From Flavisericum labens (lineage in GTDB: Bacteria; Bacteroidota; Bacteroidia; Flavobacteriales; Flavobacteriaceae), in NCBI RefSeq assembly GCF_045446075.1, contig NZ_JBJJBQ010000012.1:37019-101018 (forward strand): DNA of 64,000 bases. The letters are read 5' to 3'. This document shows positions 63,966 to 64,000 of the stretch, piece after piece (the first letter of the stretch is position 1; each line of letters opens with the position of its first letter). Below the pieces are notes generated by a model, which worked only from the letters and a program-made list of their open reading frames with translations, was not told the origin of the DNA and ran no database searches. Position numbers and translations under genes: made by a program.

Positions 63966-64000
63966 ATGGAATTACCAGAAAACGATGGGTATATCAAACG
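63966..64000 (+). CDS. Possible start of an IS transposase OrfA, cut by the window edge
   Basis: An ATG opens a frame reading MELPENDGYIK that runs off the window. The sequence just before it (63925 onward, TGTCCCGTCCTGAAATAGC) looks like the terminal repeat of an IS3-like element, and the start of the frame resembles OrfA proteins of Bacteroidota IS elements. Only 11 codons are visible, so this is a weak call. Confidence 0.35.
   Translation, partial: MELPENDGYIK

Noticed and set aside
1..64000. CRISPR arrays, rRNA or tRNA genes, replication origin, prophage
   Set aside because: No repeat-spacer pattern, no tRNA-like cloverleaf and no rRNA sequence was recognised on reading; the intergenic regions are short and AT-rich.

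Overview
The window reads as a chromosomal segment from a marine-type flavobacterium (Bacteroidota, Flavobacteriaceae-like). The support is three SusC/SusD pairs, abundant lipoprotein signals, three type IX secretion (T9SS) C-terminal domains, AT-rich DNA, and TTG/TAnnTTTG-type Bacteroidota promoters. Almost the whole window is one pectin mega-locus (polysaccharide utilisation locus, PUL) made of two separately regulated parts, an arabinan block on the left and a homogalacturonan/acetyl-pectin block on the right. I cannot assign a species.

Left, 1-17.9 kb, arabinan block. A minus-strand operon reads GH51, GH43, GH43, GH43, GH127 (7057 down to 12). A second minus-strand operon reads SusC, SusD, a large CRTAC1-like VCBS/ASPIC lipoprotein, and a vanadium-haloperoxidase/PAP2-like lipoprotein (16975 down to 7297). 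A Nudix-type AraR-like regulator diverges from it (17153-17842). Three copies of one palindrome with AAGTGT arms sit upstream of the GH51 operon and in the susC/araR divergent region, which suggests a small autoregulated AraR regulon.

Middle and right, 17.9-63.9 kb, pectin block. It holds a second SusC/SusD pair (minus), CE12 plus a PL10-CE8 fusion (minus), a solitary T9SS-secreted protein without a recognised domain (minus), a 2001-residue multimodular CE8 (minus), a T9SS-secreted PL1 (plus), and a third SusC/SusD pair with a DUF4957/DUF5123-like lipoprotein and a PL1-CE8 fusion (plus). A long plus-strand operon follows: GH28, DUF4861-like, GH105, GH43, GH28, esterase, GH95, then CE12-esterase-CE12-esterase. 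The block ends with a PL10 carrying BIG2 domains (minus) and a LacI-family regulator (plus).

Eight copies of a 14-bp palindrome of the form TGYAATCGATTRCA lie in front of the transcription units of the pectin block, including lacI itself. Where a promoter can be read, the palindrome sits directly on the downstream side of the -7 box. This indicates one LacI-type local regulator for the pectin block and AraR for the arabinan block. No hybrid two-component regulator or ECF sigma/anti-sigma pair is visible.

Proposed division of labour (inference): T9SS-secreted PL1 and CE8 proteins and surface lipoproteins demethylate, deacetylate and cut pectin outside. Three SusCD pairs import oligomers. GH28, GH105, PL10, GH43, GH51, GH127, GH95 and the CE12/alpha-beta-hydrolase esterases finish degradation at the surface or in the periplasm. 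No RG-I lyase (PL9/PL11) or rhamnosidase is seen here. A partial mobile element may begin at the right edge.
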